DNA from: Solidesulfovibrio sp.
GTDB taxonomy: Bacteria > Desulfobacterota > Desulfovibrionia > Desulfovibrionales > Desulfovibrionaceae
NCBI RefSeq assembly: GCF_029978005.1
Contig: NZ_JARKOZ010000129.1
Coordinates: forward strand, 1-52,785
Direction of reading: 5' to 3'
DNA length: 52,785 bases
Both the position numbers and the translations under genes were made by a program. Below the pieces are notes generated by a model that saw only the letters and a list, made by a program, of their open reading frames with translations, made no database searches and had not been told where the DNA came from. This document shows positions 24,228 through 33,085 of the stretch, piece after piece. Numbering within the stretch: position 1 is the first letter of the stretch; every line of letters begins with the position of its first letter.

Positions 24228-25418
24228 ATGAGCACACAGGCGTTTTCCCCGGTCGCCCCCGACCGTTTCCCGGCCAGCGAGCTGGCCGAGGCCGTGGCGA
24301 GCTGCGCGCGGTGCGGCTTCTGCAAGGTCGCCTGCCCCACCTTCCCCTTCGGCGGCGGCTTCGAGACGTTCTCCCCGCGCGCCAAGGTCTATTTCCTCAA
24401 GGACTATTTCGAGGGCCGCGACGTGCTCACCCCGGAGTGGGTGGACCGGCTCTACCGCTGCACCACCTGCGAGCGCTGCCAGGCCGTCTGCCAGACGGCC
24501 ATCCCCCTGGTGCCGCTGTGGGAGGCGGTGCGGGCCGACGTGGTGGCCAGGGGCCTCGGGCCCATGCCCGCCCACAAGAAGCTGCGCGCCCTGGCCGAAG
24601 CCCACGGCAATCCCTACGGCGAGCCGGCGGACAAGCAGTCCCAGTGGCTTTTGCCCGAGCACAAGCCCGTGGAAGCGGCCGACATCCTCGTCTTCGGCGG
24701 CTGCACCGCCTCCTACCGCATGCCGTCCATGCTCCAGACCGGCGTGACCATCCTCACGCGCCTCGCCATCCCCTACGCCTACGCCGGGGGCCTGGAGAAC
24801 TGCTGCGCCAGTCCGCTGTTGCGCACGGGCCAGCTCGACGTGGCCGGAGAGCTCATCGGCCGCAACCTGGATCTTTTCGCCCGCACCGGGGCGCGCACCA
24901 TCGTCACGCCCTGCGGCGGCTGCTCCAAAACCCTCAAGCACGACTACCCGCAGTGGGCGCGAAAGCTCGGCAAGCCCTTCGACGTCACGGTGCGCCATTT
25001 CAGCGAAGTCTACGCGGACCTGCTGCGCCAGGGGCGCATCCGGCCGTCCGTTCCGGTGGAGGCGACCGTGACCTTCCACGATCCCTGCCACGTCGGGCGC
25101 TCCCAGGGGCTTTTCGACGAGCCCCGGGAGATCCTGGCCGCCATCCCGGGGGTCAAACTCGTGGAAATGCCCCGCTGCCGGGAGTCCTCCCGCTGCTGCG
25201 GGGCCGGGGGCGGGGTCAAGGCCAACTACCCGGAGATGGCCGCGGCCATCGCGAAGGACCGGCTGGAGGAGGCCGTGGCCACGGGCGCGGACACCCTCGT
25301 GACCATGTGCCCGTTCTGCCAGGGGAGCTTCAGCCAGGCCATCAAGGAAACGGACGCCTCCATCGGGCTTTGCGGCCTGGAGGAACTGCTTCTGGCCTCG
25401 TTGCCGGAGGCGCGATGA
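24228..25418 (+). CDS. Fe-S oxidoreductase, GlcF/HdrD-like (two 4Fe-4S, two CCG domains)
   Basis: A 396-residue protein. The N-terminal dicluster ferredoxin part shows CARCGFCKVACP and CTTCERCQAVCQ. Two CCG (cysteine-rich) domains follow: FGGCTASYR...ENCCASPLLRTG...PCGGCSKT, and HDPCHVGRSQGLFDEPRE...RCCGAGGGVK...MCPFCQGS. This is the electron-transfer partner of flavin dehydrogenases such as glycolate or lactate oxidase and of heterodisulfide-reductase-like modules. It is 19 bases after the flavoprotein gene and overlaps the next by ATGA, so the three are co-translated. Confidence 0.9.
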   Translation: MSTQAFSPVAPDRFPASELAEAVASCARCGFCKVACPTFPFGGGFETFSPRAKVYFLKDYFEGRDVLTPEWVDRLYRCTTCERCQAVCQTAIPLVPLWEAVRADVVARGLGPMPAHKKLRALAEAHGNPYGEPADKQSQWLLPEHKPVEAADILVFGGCTASYRMPSMLQTGVTILTRLAIPYAYAGGLENCCASPLLRTGQLDVAGELIGRNLDLFARTGARTIVTPCGGCSKTLKHDYPQWARKLGKPFDVTVRHFSEVYADLLRQGRIRPSVPVEATVTFHDPCHVGRSQGLFDEPREILAAIPGVKLVEMPRCRESSRCCGAGGGVKANYPEMAAAIAKDRLEEAVATGADTLVTMCPFCQGSFSQAIKETDASIGLCGLEELLLASLPEAR

Positions 25419-26341
25419 CGCTCGGGACCGTAGGCTGCCTGGCCGCACCGCCGGGCGGCGCGGCGCGCCGGGGGCGCATCCGGGCCGTGTTCGCGCGCTG
25501 CGTCCACGCGGCCTGCGACGACTGCTGCCTGACGCTCGGCCAGGCGAGCCTGCCCGCCCACCCCTACTCCATCCTGTGGCGCGGCTTTCCGGGCGGCTGG
25601 CGCGTCGGCGAGGAAGTCGCCGTCACGGCCGAAGGGGTCTTCGCCAAGGGCGGGCTCGTCGTCGCGACCGCGGCCCTTGCGCCCTTTTCCCCGCCGACCT
25701 CCCGCCGGCCCATGGCCGGGCCGCCGCGCATCCGCCAGGCCCTGGCCGTAAGCGCCGCAGCCGCCCGGGCCATTCCCCGGCGCGGCGGCTTCCACGATCT
25801 TCTGCACGACTTTCCGGGGCCTGCTCCCTCGGAAGCGACCGGCCGGCTCTCCGGGGCCATCGACGGCCTGGAGCGCCGGCTTGGCGCGCGTCTGGCCCGG
25901 GCGCTGGGCCGTGGGGATTGGGATGATTTCGTCGTGGCGGCCCGGGACCTGGCCGGACTTGGCCAGGGACTCACCCCGGCCGGCGACGATTTCCTGGCCG
26001 GCGTGCTGGGGGCGCTTCGCTTCCACGGCGAAAGCTCGGGCGCGCCGATTTTTCCCCGGCTTTCGCTGGCGGACCTGGCCGGGGAGCTGGTCGGGCGCAC
26101 CACGGCCTTTTCCGGTTTCCTGCTGCGCTGCGCCGCCCGGGGACTCGTGGCCGGACCGGTCGGCGACTGGCTCGCCGCCGTGCACGGCGGCGAGGCGGCC
26201 GAGGCCGGCCGGGCCGTGGCCTCCCTGGCCGCGCTCGGTCACTCCAGCGGCCTGGACGCCCTGGCGGGTATGTGGCTGGCGATGCGCACCGTCACCGCCA
26301 GCGTCACCGACACGGGGGAACCGACATGGCTCGAGCACTGA
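25415..26341 (+). CDS. allH: Oxamate carbamoyltransferase subunit AllH-like (DUF2877, YlbF)
   Basis: A 308-residue DUF2877 protein. Recognised by the LAGLGQGLTPAGDDFLAGVL motif in the middle and the GHSSGLDALAGM motif near the C-terminus. In E. coli this family supplies the third subunit of oxamate transcarbamylase with AllF and AllG. Here it is separated from allG/allF by the flavin and Fe-S genes, to which it is translationally coupled (ATGA at 25415-25418), tying that redox pair to the same pathway. Its last 16 bases overlap the next gene. Confidence 0.82.
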   Translation: MTLGTVGCLAAPPGGAARRGRIRAVFARCVHAACDDCCLTLGQASLPAHPYSILWRGFPGGWRVGEEVAVTAEGVFAKGGLVVATAALAPFSPPTSRRPMAGPPRIRQALAVSAAAARAIPRRGGFHDLLHDFPGPAPSEATGRLSGAIDGLERRLGARLARALGRGDWDDFVVAARDLAGLGQGLTPAGDDFLAGVLGALRFHGESSGAPIFPRLSLADLAGELVGRTTAFSGFLLRCAARGLVAGPVGDWLAAVHGGEAAEAGRAVASLAALGHSSGLDALAGMWLAMRTVTASVTDTGEPTWLEH

Positions 26342-27294
26342 ACCTGGAGGCGCTGGCGCGGGAGCTTCGCGACTCCGAGGCCTTTCGCAACAAATGCCGC
26401 ATCCGGCCCATGACCGAGGCCTTCGCCGGGCTCACCCGCGCCAGCGGCATCCGCAACGGCGACGACGCCGCCGCCATCCCGGACGGGGACGGCTGGCTGC
26501 TCCTGGCCGCCGAGGGCATCGTCGCCTCCATCGTGCGCCAAAACCCCTACCTGGCCGGGAAATGCGCCGTCCTGGCCAACGTCAACGACATCTACGCCAT
26601 GGGCGGCCGCCCGGTGGCCATGGTGGACGTCATCGGCACGCCGGACGGCGAAGCCGCCCGGGAAATCTGCCGGGGCATGCGCGAAAACGCCGAACGCTAC
26701 AAGGTGCCCGTGGTCGGCGGCCACCTGCTGCGCACGACCACGGACGCTTCCGTGGCCCTGGCCATCCTGGGCCGGGCCAGGCGCTGCCTCACCAGCTTCG
26801 ACGCCAGGCCCGGCGACCATCTCGTGCTCGTGGCCCGCAAAAACGGCCGCTGGCTGGCCGACCTCGGCTTCTGGAACGCCACCCTGCCCGAGGATGACGC
26901 CGCCCTCCTGCCCGACCTCGAGCTGCTCCCGGCCTGCGCCGAGGCCGGCCTGGCCGCCGCCGGCAAGGACGTCAGCATGGCCGGCGTTTCCGGCACGGCC
27001 CTCATGCTGGCCGAGTCGTCGGGCCTGGGCGTGACCCTCGACCTGGGCCGCCTGGTCCCGCCCGAGGGCGTGCCCCTGGCCCCGTGGCTCCTGGCGTTCA
27101 TGTCCTACGGCTTCCTTCTGGCCGTTTCGCCCGAAAACCTGGCCGCCCTGACCGCGCTTTTCGCGGCCCGGGGCCTGACCGCCACGCCCATCGGCGACTT
27201 TTGCCGGGAGCGCCGGGCCGTGCTTCGCCAGGGGGACCGCCGGGCCGTGCTGTGGGATTTCGAGGCCCGGCCCTTCGTCGGAGGCGGCGCATGA
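26326..27294 (+). CDS. AIR-synthase-related protein, Sll0787/NitF type
   Basis: A 322-residue ATP-binding protein of the PurM/AIR-synthase fold: RIRPMTEAFAGLTRASGIRN, GDDAAAIPDGDGWLLLAAEG, CAVLANVNDIYAMGGRPVAM (the PurM-like metal/ATP loop), PVVGGHLLRTTTD. This subfamily is a standard member of the Nit1C cluster (with nitrilase, radical SAM and GNAT proteins), where it is of unproven chemistry. Finding it inside the oxamate operon, overlapping allH by 16 bases, links the two modules. Its usual partners lie 10 kb away at 36.4-39.7 kb. Confidence 0.8.
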   Translation: MARALNLEALARELRDSEAFRNKCRIRPMTEAFAGLTRASGIRNGDDAAAIPDGDGWLLLAAEGIVASIVRQNPYLAGKCAVLANVNDIYAMGGRPVAMVDVIGTPDGEAAREICRGMRENAERYKVPVVGGHLLRTTTDASVALAILGRARRCLTSFDARPGDHLVLVARKNGRWLADLGFWNATLPEDDAALLPDLELLPACAEAGLAAAGKDVSMAGVSGTALMLAESSGLGVTLDLGRLVPPEGVPLAPWLLAFMSYGFLLAVSPENLAALTALFAARGLTATPIGDFCRERRAVLRQGDRRAVLWDFEARPFVGGGA

Positions 27295-28079
27295 GCGCGC
27301 CCCGCCCGGACTGGGGCAACGCCAGCCGCTTCTACCTGCCCAACGAGGACGCGGCCGTGCTGCGAGACGCCCTGGGTCGCCTGGGCAACCGGGCGCGCCG
27401 TCCGGTCTTCGTCGGCGGCTCGGGCATGGCGCTGCTCGAGGCGGCCGGCGTGCTGCCGGAACTTGAAGCCGCCACCTTCGTGGACGTCGCCCCCTTCCAG
27501 GTCGCGTACTTCAGGCGGCTGCTCGACGCCGTGCGCGCCGCCGGCACGCCCGGGGGACTGCGCGCCTGGTTCGCCGAGGCCGTCTATCCCGAACTGCGCG
27601 CCCACTACCTGGCCCGGGGCCGGGACTACCCCTTGCCCCGCGTCCTCGACGCCCTCGAAAACATTTTCGGCATCGACTTCTTCTTCGATGCCGCGGCCCT
27701 GGCCCGGGCCAAGGCCGCGGCCGGGCGCACCGCAGTCGTGCAAGGCGACGTCGCCGCCCACCTGGCCGCCTCGACCGGGCACGACTGCATCGTCCTGAGC
27801 AACGTCCCCGACTACCTGGACGCCGCCGGCCTCGCCGGGCTTTTCGCCGCCTGCCGCCGCCACCAGGCCCCGGTCTATCTGTTGCTGACCAGCGCCTGCC
27901 CGGACCGGGACGCGGCCCGCCTGGCCTGGGAGCGGGCGGAATTCGCCGCGCACCCGGACGCGGCCGCCCTCGACGCGCGCAATCGCGGCCTGGGCTCGCC
28001 GACCCTGTGCGCGCCCTGGAACCGGCCCGGAACCATCCATCTCCTCGTCCCGAACGCCCAAAGGAGCGCCTTGCCATGA
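27291..28079 (+). CDS. Rossmann-fold SAM-dependent transferase-like protein
   Basis: A 262-residue protein I cannot place firmly. VFVGGSGMALLEAAG looks like a glycine-rich SAM loop, ATFVDVAPFQVAYFRRLLDAV like the acidic strand 2 plus helix, and DCIVLSNVPDYLDAAG like motif IV. This order resembles DUF3419/BtaA-like aminocarboxypropyl transferases and some methyltransferases. It overlaps both neighbours by ATGA (27291-27294 and 28076-28079), so it belongs to the pathway. Its substrate is unknown. Confidence 0.55.
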   Translation: MSAPRPDWGNASRFYLPNEDAAVLRDALGRLGNRARRPVFVGGSGMALLEAAGVLPELEAATFVDVAPFQVAYFRRLLDAVRAAGTPGGLRAWFAEAVYPELRAHYLARGRDYPLPRVLDALENIFGIDFFFDAAALARAKAAAGRTAVVQGDVAAHLAASTGHDCIVLSNVPDYLDAAGLAGLFAACRRHQAPVYLLLTSACPDRDAARLAWERAEFAAHPDAAALDARNRGLGSPTLCAPWNRPGTIHLLVPNAQRSALP

Positions 28080-29074
28080 CCCTTTCGCTTCGACTCCCCG
28101 TCCGCCCCCTGGGCCGCGCCGCCCTGGCCCTGGCCGCCGCGCTGCTCTTCGCGTCCGTCGCCGCGTTCGCCGCCGGCCCGGCCGCTCCGGAGGCGGACAA
28201 GCCCGTGCGCATGGCCTCCCTGCAAAACGACCTGCACCACCTGGCCCTGTGGGTGGCCCTGGACAAGGGGTTCTTCCAGGAAGAAGGCGTGGCCGTGGAA
28301 ACGGCCGGCATGTTCCGGTCCGGGCCGGAGCTCATGACCGCCTTCGGCGCGGGCGAGCTCGACGCCGCCTATGTCGGCGAAGCGCCGGCGACCATCGCCG
28401 CGGTGCGCGGCACGGCCGGGGTCAAGGTGCTGGCCCAGGCCAACACCGAGGGCTCGGCCCTGGTCGGCTCCAAGGCCCTGGCGGCCGGCGAGGTCAGCCA
28501 TCCGACCCTGGCCATGCCCGGCAACGGCAGCGTCCAGGACTTCCTGCTGCGAAAGGCCCTGCCCAGGCTGGGCCTGGCCCCCGAGGCCGTGGACGTCATC
28601 GTGCTCTCCCCGCCGGAAATGCTCTCCGCCCTGCAAGCCGGCCAGATCGACGGCTTCATCGCCTGGGAGCCCTACCCCTCCCGGGCCGTGCTCCAGGGCC
28701 TCGGCCAGGTCCTCGCCTCCTCGGCCGACATCTGGACCGGGCACCCCTGCTGCGTGCTGGCCGCCAGCGACGCCCTGGTGCGCCGGCGCCCGCAGGCGGC
28801 CCAGGCCCTGCTTCGCGCCCACCGCAAGGCCACGATCTTCATCCACGAGCACCCGGACGAGGCCGTGGCCGTGGCCGTCAGGCACACCGGCATGGACGAG
28901 GCCGTGGTCCGGCGGGCTCTTGGCCAGGTGACCTACACCGAGACCCCGAGCGTGGCCGGGGAGGAGGAATACGTGCGTTTCCTCAATACCCTGGGGGTGA
29001 TCAAGGTCCCGGACGAGGCGGCCTTCACCCGGGAATTCATCGCCGGCCCCCTGCGGGAGGCGGCCGGGCAATGA
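28076..29074 (+). CDS. ABC transporter substrate-binding protein (SsuA/NrtA-like)
   Basis: A 332-residue periplasmic protein. A signal peptide of about 38 residues (basic start, hydrophobic LALAAALLFASVAAF, then AxA cleavage region) is followed by a NMT1/SsuA-like domain: HLALWVALDKGFFQEEGVAV, FGAGELDAAYVGEAPATIA, ALQAGQIDGFIAWEPYPSRA. The family binds sulfonates, nitrate, pyrimidine precursors and similar small molecules. Operon context suggests a ureide or other nitrogen compound. First of three ABC genes joined by ATGA overlaps. Confidence 0.88.
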   Translation: MTLSLRLPVRPLGRAALALAAALLFASVAAFAAGPAAPEADKPVRMASLQNDLHHLALWVALDKGFFQEEGVAVETAGMFRSGPELMTAFGAGELDAAYVGEAPATIAAVRGTAGVKVLAQANTEGSALVGSKALAAGEVSHPTLAMPGNGSVQDFLLRKALPRLGLAPEAVDVIVLSPPEMLSALQAGQIDGFIAWEPYPSRAVLQGLGQVLASSADIWTGHPCCVLAASDALVRRRPQAAQALLRAHRKATIFIHEHPDEAVAVAVRHTGMDEAVVRRALGQVTYTETPSVAGEEEYVRFLNTLGVIKVPDEAAFTREFIAGPLREAAGQ

Positions 29075-29826
29075 CTCCGCGCGCCCTGGTCCCCGCGCTT
29101 GCGGCCCTGGCCGTCTGGCAGGCGGTCTGCCAGGCGGGCCTGGTCGCGCCGGCCATGCTCGCCTCGCCCGTGGCCGTGGGCGCGGCCCTGGGCGAACTGT
29201 GGACCCGGGGCATGCCGCCGGGGAAAACCCTGCCCCTGCACGCCTGGCACAGCCTGATCCGCGTGCTGACCGGCACGGGTCTGGCCGTGGCCCTGGGGCT
29301 GCCACTGGGGCTGGCCCTCGGGGCCAGCCCGCGTTTTCGCGCCGCCTGCATGCCGCTGGTGGATTTCCTGCGGCCCATTCCGCCTTTGGCCTGGGTGCCC
29401 ATGGCCATCCTCTGGTTCGGGCTGGGGCTGGCCTCGGCGGCCTTTCTCATCTTCCTCGGGGCGCTTTTCCCGGTGGTGCTGTCCACCTGCGCCGGGGTGC
29501 GGGGAGTGGACGCGCTCTACGTGGACGCGGTGCGGGCGCTCGGCGGCGGCAGGGCGGCGGTGTGGGGCAAGGTGCTGCTGCCCGGGGCGCTGCCGTCGGT
29601 CCTCACCGGCGTGCGGGTGGGCCTCGGCATCGGCTGGATGACCCTGGTCGCGGCGGAATTCACCGGCGTGCGCGGCGGCTATGGCCTGGGCTACATGATC
29701 ATGAGCGCCCGGGACCTCCAGCGCACGGACATGGTCATGGCCGGCATGGCGGTCATAGGCCTGATGGGGCTCGGCATGGAGTGGGGCATGAAGCGCCTGG
29801 CGGCAAGACTGCTGCGTTGGCAATGA
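29071..29826 (+). CDS. ABC transporter permease (SsuC-like)
   Basis: A 251-residue inner-membrane protein with about six spans. The cytoplasmic coupling (EAA) loop is visible as VDAVRALGGGRAAVWGKVLLPGALPSVLTG, shown here in two halves by the conserved ALGGG and LPGALPS words. RPIPPLAWVPMAILWFG is typical of the SsuC/TauC family. Start ATG at 29071 overlaps the stop of the binding-protein gene. Confidence 0.9.
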   Translation: MTPRALVPALAALAVWQAVCQAGLVAPAMLASPVAVGAALGELWTRGMPPGKTLPLHAWHSLIRVLTGTGLAVALGLPLGLALGASPRFRAACMPLVDFLRPIPPLAWVPMAILWFGLGLASAAFLIFLGALFPVVLSTCAGVRGVDALYVDAVRALGGGRAAVWGKVLLPGALPSVLTGVRVGLGIGWMTLVAAEFTGVRGGYGLGYMIMSARDLQRTDMVMAGMAVIGLMGLGMEWGMKRLAARLLRWQ

Positions 29827-30602
29827 CCATGGCCGCGACGCTTAGCATACGCGGTCTCGGCAAGGCCTACCCCGGCAAGGGGAACGGGCCGGAAACGCCC
29901 GTGCTCGACGGCATCGACCTGGAGGTCCCGGCCGGCTCCCTCGTCTCCGTGGTGGGGCTCAACGGCTCGGGCAAGACCACCCTGCTGCGGGTCATCGCCG
30001 GGCTGGAAGCGCCAAGCCGGGGGAGCATCCGCATCGACGGCCGCCCGCCCGCGCCCGGCGGCCCGGCCGCCGTGGGTCTGGTCAGCCAGGAGCTGGCCCT
30101 GCTGCCCTGGCGCACGGTGCGGGGCAACATCGCGCTCGGGCTCGAGCTGCGTCGCCTGCCCGCCGCCCGGCGCGACGCCCTGGCCCGGGAATACGAGGAG
30201 GCCTTCGGCCTTTCGCCCGTCAGCGACCGCTTTCCCCGGGAGCTTTCCGGCGGCATGCGCCAGAAGGCGGCCATCGCCCGCACGCTCGTGGCCGGACCCG
30301 GCGTGGTGCTCATGGACGAGCCCTTCAGCGCCCTGGACTGCCAGACCAAAAACCGGATGCAGGCCTTCCTCCTCGACGTCTGGGAGCGCCGGCGCGACAC
30401 CATCGTGTTCGTCACCCACGACATCGAGGAGGCGGTGCTTCTAAGCGACCGCATCGCGGTCATCACGCCCCGGCCGAGCCGGGTGGAGGAAGTGTTGGAC
30501 GTGGACCTGCCCCGCCCGCGCGTGCGCACCGACGCGGGCGTCAACGCCCTGCGCGCCAGGATCGTCGCGATCCTGCGGCGGTTGTGCCGCGAGGGGCGTT
30601 GA
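29823..30602 (+). CDS. ABC transporter ATP-binding protein (SsuB-like)
   Basis: A 259-residue ATPase: Walker A GLNGSGKTTLL, Q-loop VSQELALLPWRTVRGN, signature LSGGMRQKAAIART, Walker B GVVLMDEPFSALD and switch FVTHDIEEAV. It energises the importer formed with the two preceding products. It starts at the ATG overlapping the permease stop (29823-29826); a second ATG six bases later is possible. It is the last gene of the long operon, 128 bases before the regulator gene. Confidence 0.92.
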   Translation: MTMAATLSIRGLGKAYPGKGNGPETPVLDGIDLEVPAGSLVSVVGLNGSGKTTLLRVIAGLEAPSRGSIRIDGRPPAPGGPAAVGLVSQELALLPWRTVRGNIALGLELRRLPAARRDALAREYEEAFGLSPVSDRFPRELSGGMRQKAAIARTLVAGPGVVLMDEPFSALDCQTKNRMQAFLLDVWERRRDTIVFVTHDIEEAVLLSDRIAVITPRPSRVEEVLDVDLPRPRVRTDAGVNALRARIVAILRRLCREGR

Positions 30603-30730
30603 CCCGGGTCGCCACGGCTCCGTATGGTCGCCTGAAGGGAGTGCCACCGCGGCGGGCAAGGGCATGTCCGCCGCACGTCCGTCAGGCCCGATTCGCCGAT
30701 GACGCCACGCGCCGAAAGGATGCCGTCGCC

Positions 30731-32356
30731 ATGGCCATACTGGGATTCGTCAACGTCAGAAAGCTCCTTCTGGAACTGGCCCAGCACCACTCCGTGGACG
30801 AGGTGCTGCGTATCGCCGTGCAAACGCTCGGCAGCGTGTCCAGCGTCGCCCTGGTCCGGGCCTGGCTCATCGAGCCCGGCGACGTCTGCGCCGCCTGCAA
30901 GGACGCCTTCCAGTGCCCGGACAAGAGCCGCTGCCTGCACCTCAAGGCCAGCGCCGGCAGATCCCTGGCCAGCGAGAAGGTCTGGGACTACGTCGAAGGC
31001 TCCGCCTTCAGCCGCTTCCCCCTCGGCATCCGCAAGGTGGGACAGATCGCCGCCTCGGGCACGCCCCTGGAGGTGGACGAGATCAACGTTCGCGACAGGT
31101 GGCTGGCCGATCCGGGCTGGATCAAGCGCGAGCGGATCGTCGGCTTCGTCGGCCAGCCGCTGATCTGCCGCGACGAGGTGCTCGGGGTGCTGTCGGTCTT
31201 CACCCGGTCGCCTCTGGAGCAGGGCACCCTGGAGATGCTGCGCATGGTGGCAGACCATCTGGCCTACGCCATCGCCAACGCCCGGGCCTTCCAGATGGTG
31301 GACCAGCTCAAGCAGCAGATCGAGTTGGAAAACGCCTACCTGCGCCAGGAGATCAACGAAGTCCATTCCTTCAAGGGAATCATCGGCAAAAGCGAGGGCA
31401 TCGAGCGGATCAGGAAGCTCATCCGCATGGTCGGCCCCACCGACGCCAACGTGCTCATCTACGGGGAGTCCGGCACGGGCAAGGAAATGATCGCCCGGGA
31501 GATCCACGACCAGAGCGACCGGCGCGACAAGCCCATGATCAAGATCAACTGCTCGGCCATCCCCCGCGAGCTGTTCGAGAGCGAATTCTTCGGCCATGCC
31601 CGGGGGGCGTTCACCGGGGCGGTCAAAAACCGCATCGGCTATTTCCAGGCGGCCGACGGCGGCACGCTGTTCCTGGACGAGGTGGGGGAGATTCCGGTCT
31701 ACCTGCAAAGCAAGCTTTTGCGCGTGCTCCAGGAGGGCGAATACCAGCGCGTGGGCGAGGACGCGGTCCGCCAGGTGGACGTGCGCGTCATCTCGGCCAC
31801 CAACCGCAACCTGCAAGCGGAAATCCAGTCCGGCCGCTTCCGGGAGGACCTGTATTACCGCCTCCAGGTGTTTCCCGTCGTGGTGCCGAGCCTGCGCGAA
31901 CGCAAGATGGACGTGGCGCTTCTGGCCGAGCATTTCATCAAGCTGTCGAGCAGGAAGATGAACCGGCCGCGCGTGCGGCTTTCGGACGAGCAGCTGCAAC
32001 GCCTCGTGGCCTACGACTGGCCGGGCAACATCCGGGAGCTCCAGAACATCGTGGAGCGCATCGTCATCACCGCCCAGCCCGACCAGGTGCTGCTCGAACT
32101 CGACCGCGCCCCGGACACGGCCCGGGAGGAAGTCCCGGCCCAGGCGGCCGTGCCCCTTCCCCTGCGCATCCTCACGGAAAACGAACTGCGCGACCTGGAA
32201 AAGACCAACATGGAAGAGGCGCTGCGCCAGACCAACTGGCGCATCTACGGCTCGCGCGGGGCGGCCAGGCTTCTTGGCATAAACCCCACCACCCTCATCT
32301 CCCGCCTCAAGAAGCTCGGCATCTACCAGCCGCGCGCCCCGGCCGAGGAGATGTAG
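30731..32356 (+). CDS. Sigma-54-dependent activator (GAF-AAA+-Fis)
   Basis: A 541-residue enhancer-binding protein. An N-terminal GAF-type sensor (about 10-190) contains a Cys cluster C53-x2-C56-x5-C62-x5-C68 ([17 protein letters not shown]), which could bind metal or Fe-S. A linker helix leads to the AAA+ domain with Walker A GESGTGKE (about 246), the sigma-54 contact loop GAFTGA (about 293), Walker [13 protein letters not shown] and the R-finger region. A Fis-type helix-turn-helix closes the protein ([25 protein letters not shown]). It follows the oxamate operon and two clear sigma-54 promoters lie in the window (18650, 36382), so it is the likely activator of both. GAAAGGA precedes the ATG with long spacing. 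Confidence 0.92.
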   Translation: MAILGFVNVRKLLLELAQHHSVDEVLRIAVQTLGSVSSVALVRAWLIEPGDVCAACKDAFQCPDKSRCLHLKASAGRSLASEKVWDYVEGSAFSRFPLGIRKVGQIAASGTPLEVDEINVRDRWLADPGWIKRERIVGFVGQPLICRDEVLGVLSVFTRSPLEQGTLEMLRMVADHLAYAIANARAFQMVDQLKQQIELENAYLRQEINEVHSFKGIIGKSEGIERIRKLIRMVGPTDANVLIYGESGTGKEMIAREIHDQSDRRDKPMIKINCSAIPRELFESEFFGHARGAFTGAVKNRIGYFQAADGGTLFLDEVGEIPVYLQSKLLRVLQEGEYQRVGEDAVRQVDVRVISATNRNLQAEIQSGRFREDLYYRLQVFPVVVPSLRERKMDVALLAEHFIKLSSRKMNRPRVRLSDEQLQRLVAYDWPGNIRELQNIVERIVITAQPDQVLLELDRAPDTAREEVPAQAAVPLPLRILTENELRDLEKTNMEEALRQTNWRIYGSRGAARLLGINPTTLISRLKKLGIYQPRAPAEEM

Positions 32357-32389
32357 GCCGGCGGTCCGCCCCGCGCAGGGGAAAAGGCG

Positions 32390-33085
32390 TCACAGAAGGC
32401 CGAGCAGCCGCACGGCCAGGGGCGCGAAGGCCGCGGTCAGCATGCCGGCCAGGATCATGGCCAGTCCGGCCATGGCCCCCTGCCGCTCGCCCTCCATCAG
32501 GGCCGTGGCCGTGCCCTGGGCATGGGACACCGTGCCGAGCGCCAGGCCCCGGGCCACGGGATGGCCGATGCCGCTGCGGGTGAGGAGCCACCCGCCGAGC
32601 AGGGAGCCCAGGGTGCCCGTGGCCACGACGAAGGCGGCGCTGAGCGCCGGAACCCCGTCGTAGAGGCGGGAAATCTCCACCGCGAAGGGGATGGAGACGC
32701 CCTTGGGCAGGATGGAGACCACCACCTCCCGGGGGAGCCCGCCGGCCTTGGCCGTGAGTCCGGCCGAGAACATGGCCAGAAACGCCCCCAGGGCGACGCT
32801 GGCCAAAAGGCCCGGCCCGTGGCGGCGCAGGATGTCCCGATGGCGGTAGAGCGGCACGGCCAGGGCGACCGTGGCCGGCCCCAGCGGCGCGGTCATGAGG
32901 TCCTTGGCCGGCGCGTAGGCGGCATAGGGAATATCGCAGGCCACGAGCAGCGCGATGACCGCGCCGGCGCTTAAGGCCACGACGTTGAGCAGCGGATGGT
33001 TGAAGCGCAGGTACAGGCGACGCACGCCCAGGTAGGCGGCCATGGTCGCTCCGACGCAGCCGGCGAGGAAAAGCAGGCGCTCCAT
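32390..33085 (-). CDS. LrgB/CidB-like membrane protein
   Basis: A 231-residue integral membrane protein with about seven spans. Family features: LPKGVSIPFAVEISR near the middle and RGLALGTVSHAQGTATAL toward the end. LrgB-type proteins work with LrgA/CidA in control of murein hydrolase activity or as small-acid (pyruvate) transport systems. The start ATG overlaps the LrgA stop (ATGA, 33085-33088 on the minus strand), so the pair is co-translated. Last gene of a six-gene minus-strand unit. Confidence 0.88.
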   Translation of the reverse strand: MERLLFLAGCVGATMAAYLGVRRLYLRFNHPLLNVVALSAGAVIALLVACDIPYAAYAPAKDLMTAPLGPATVALAVPLYRHRDILRRHGPGLLASVALGAFLAMFSAGLTAKAGGLPREVVVSILPKGVSIPFAVEISRLYDGVPALSAAFVVATGTLGSLLGGWLLTRSGIGHPVARGLALGTVSHAQGTATALMEGERQGAMAGLAMILAGMLTAAFAPLAVRLLGLL

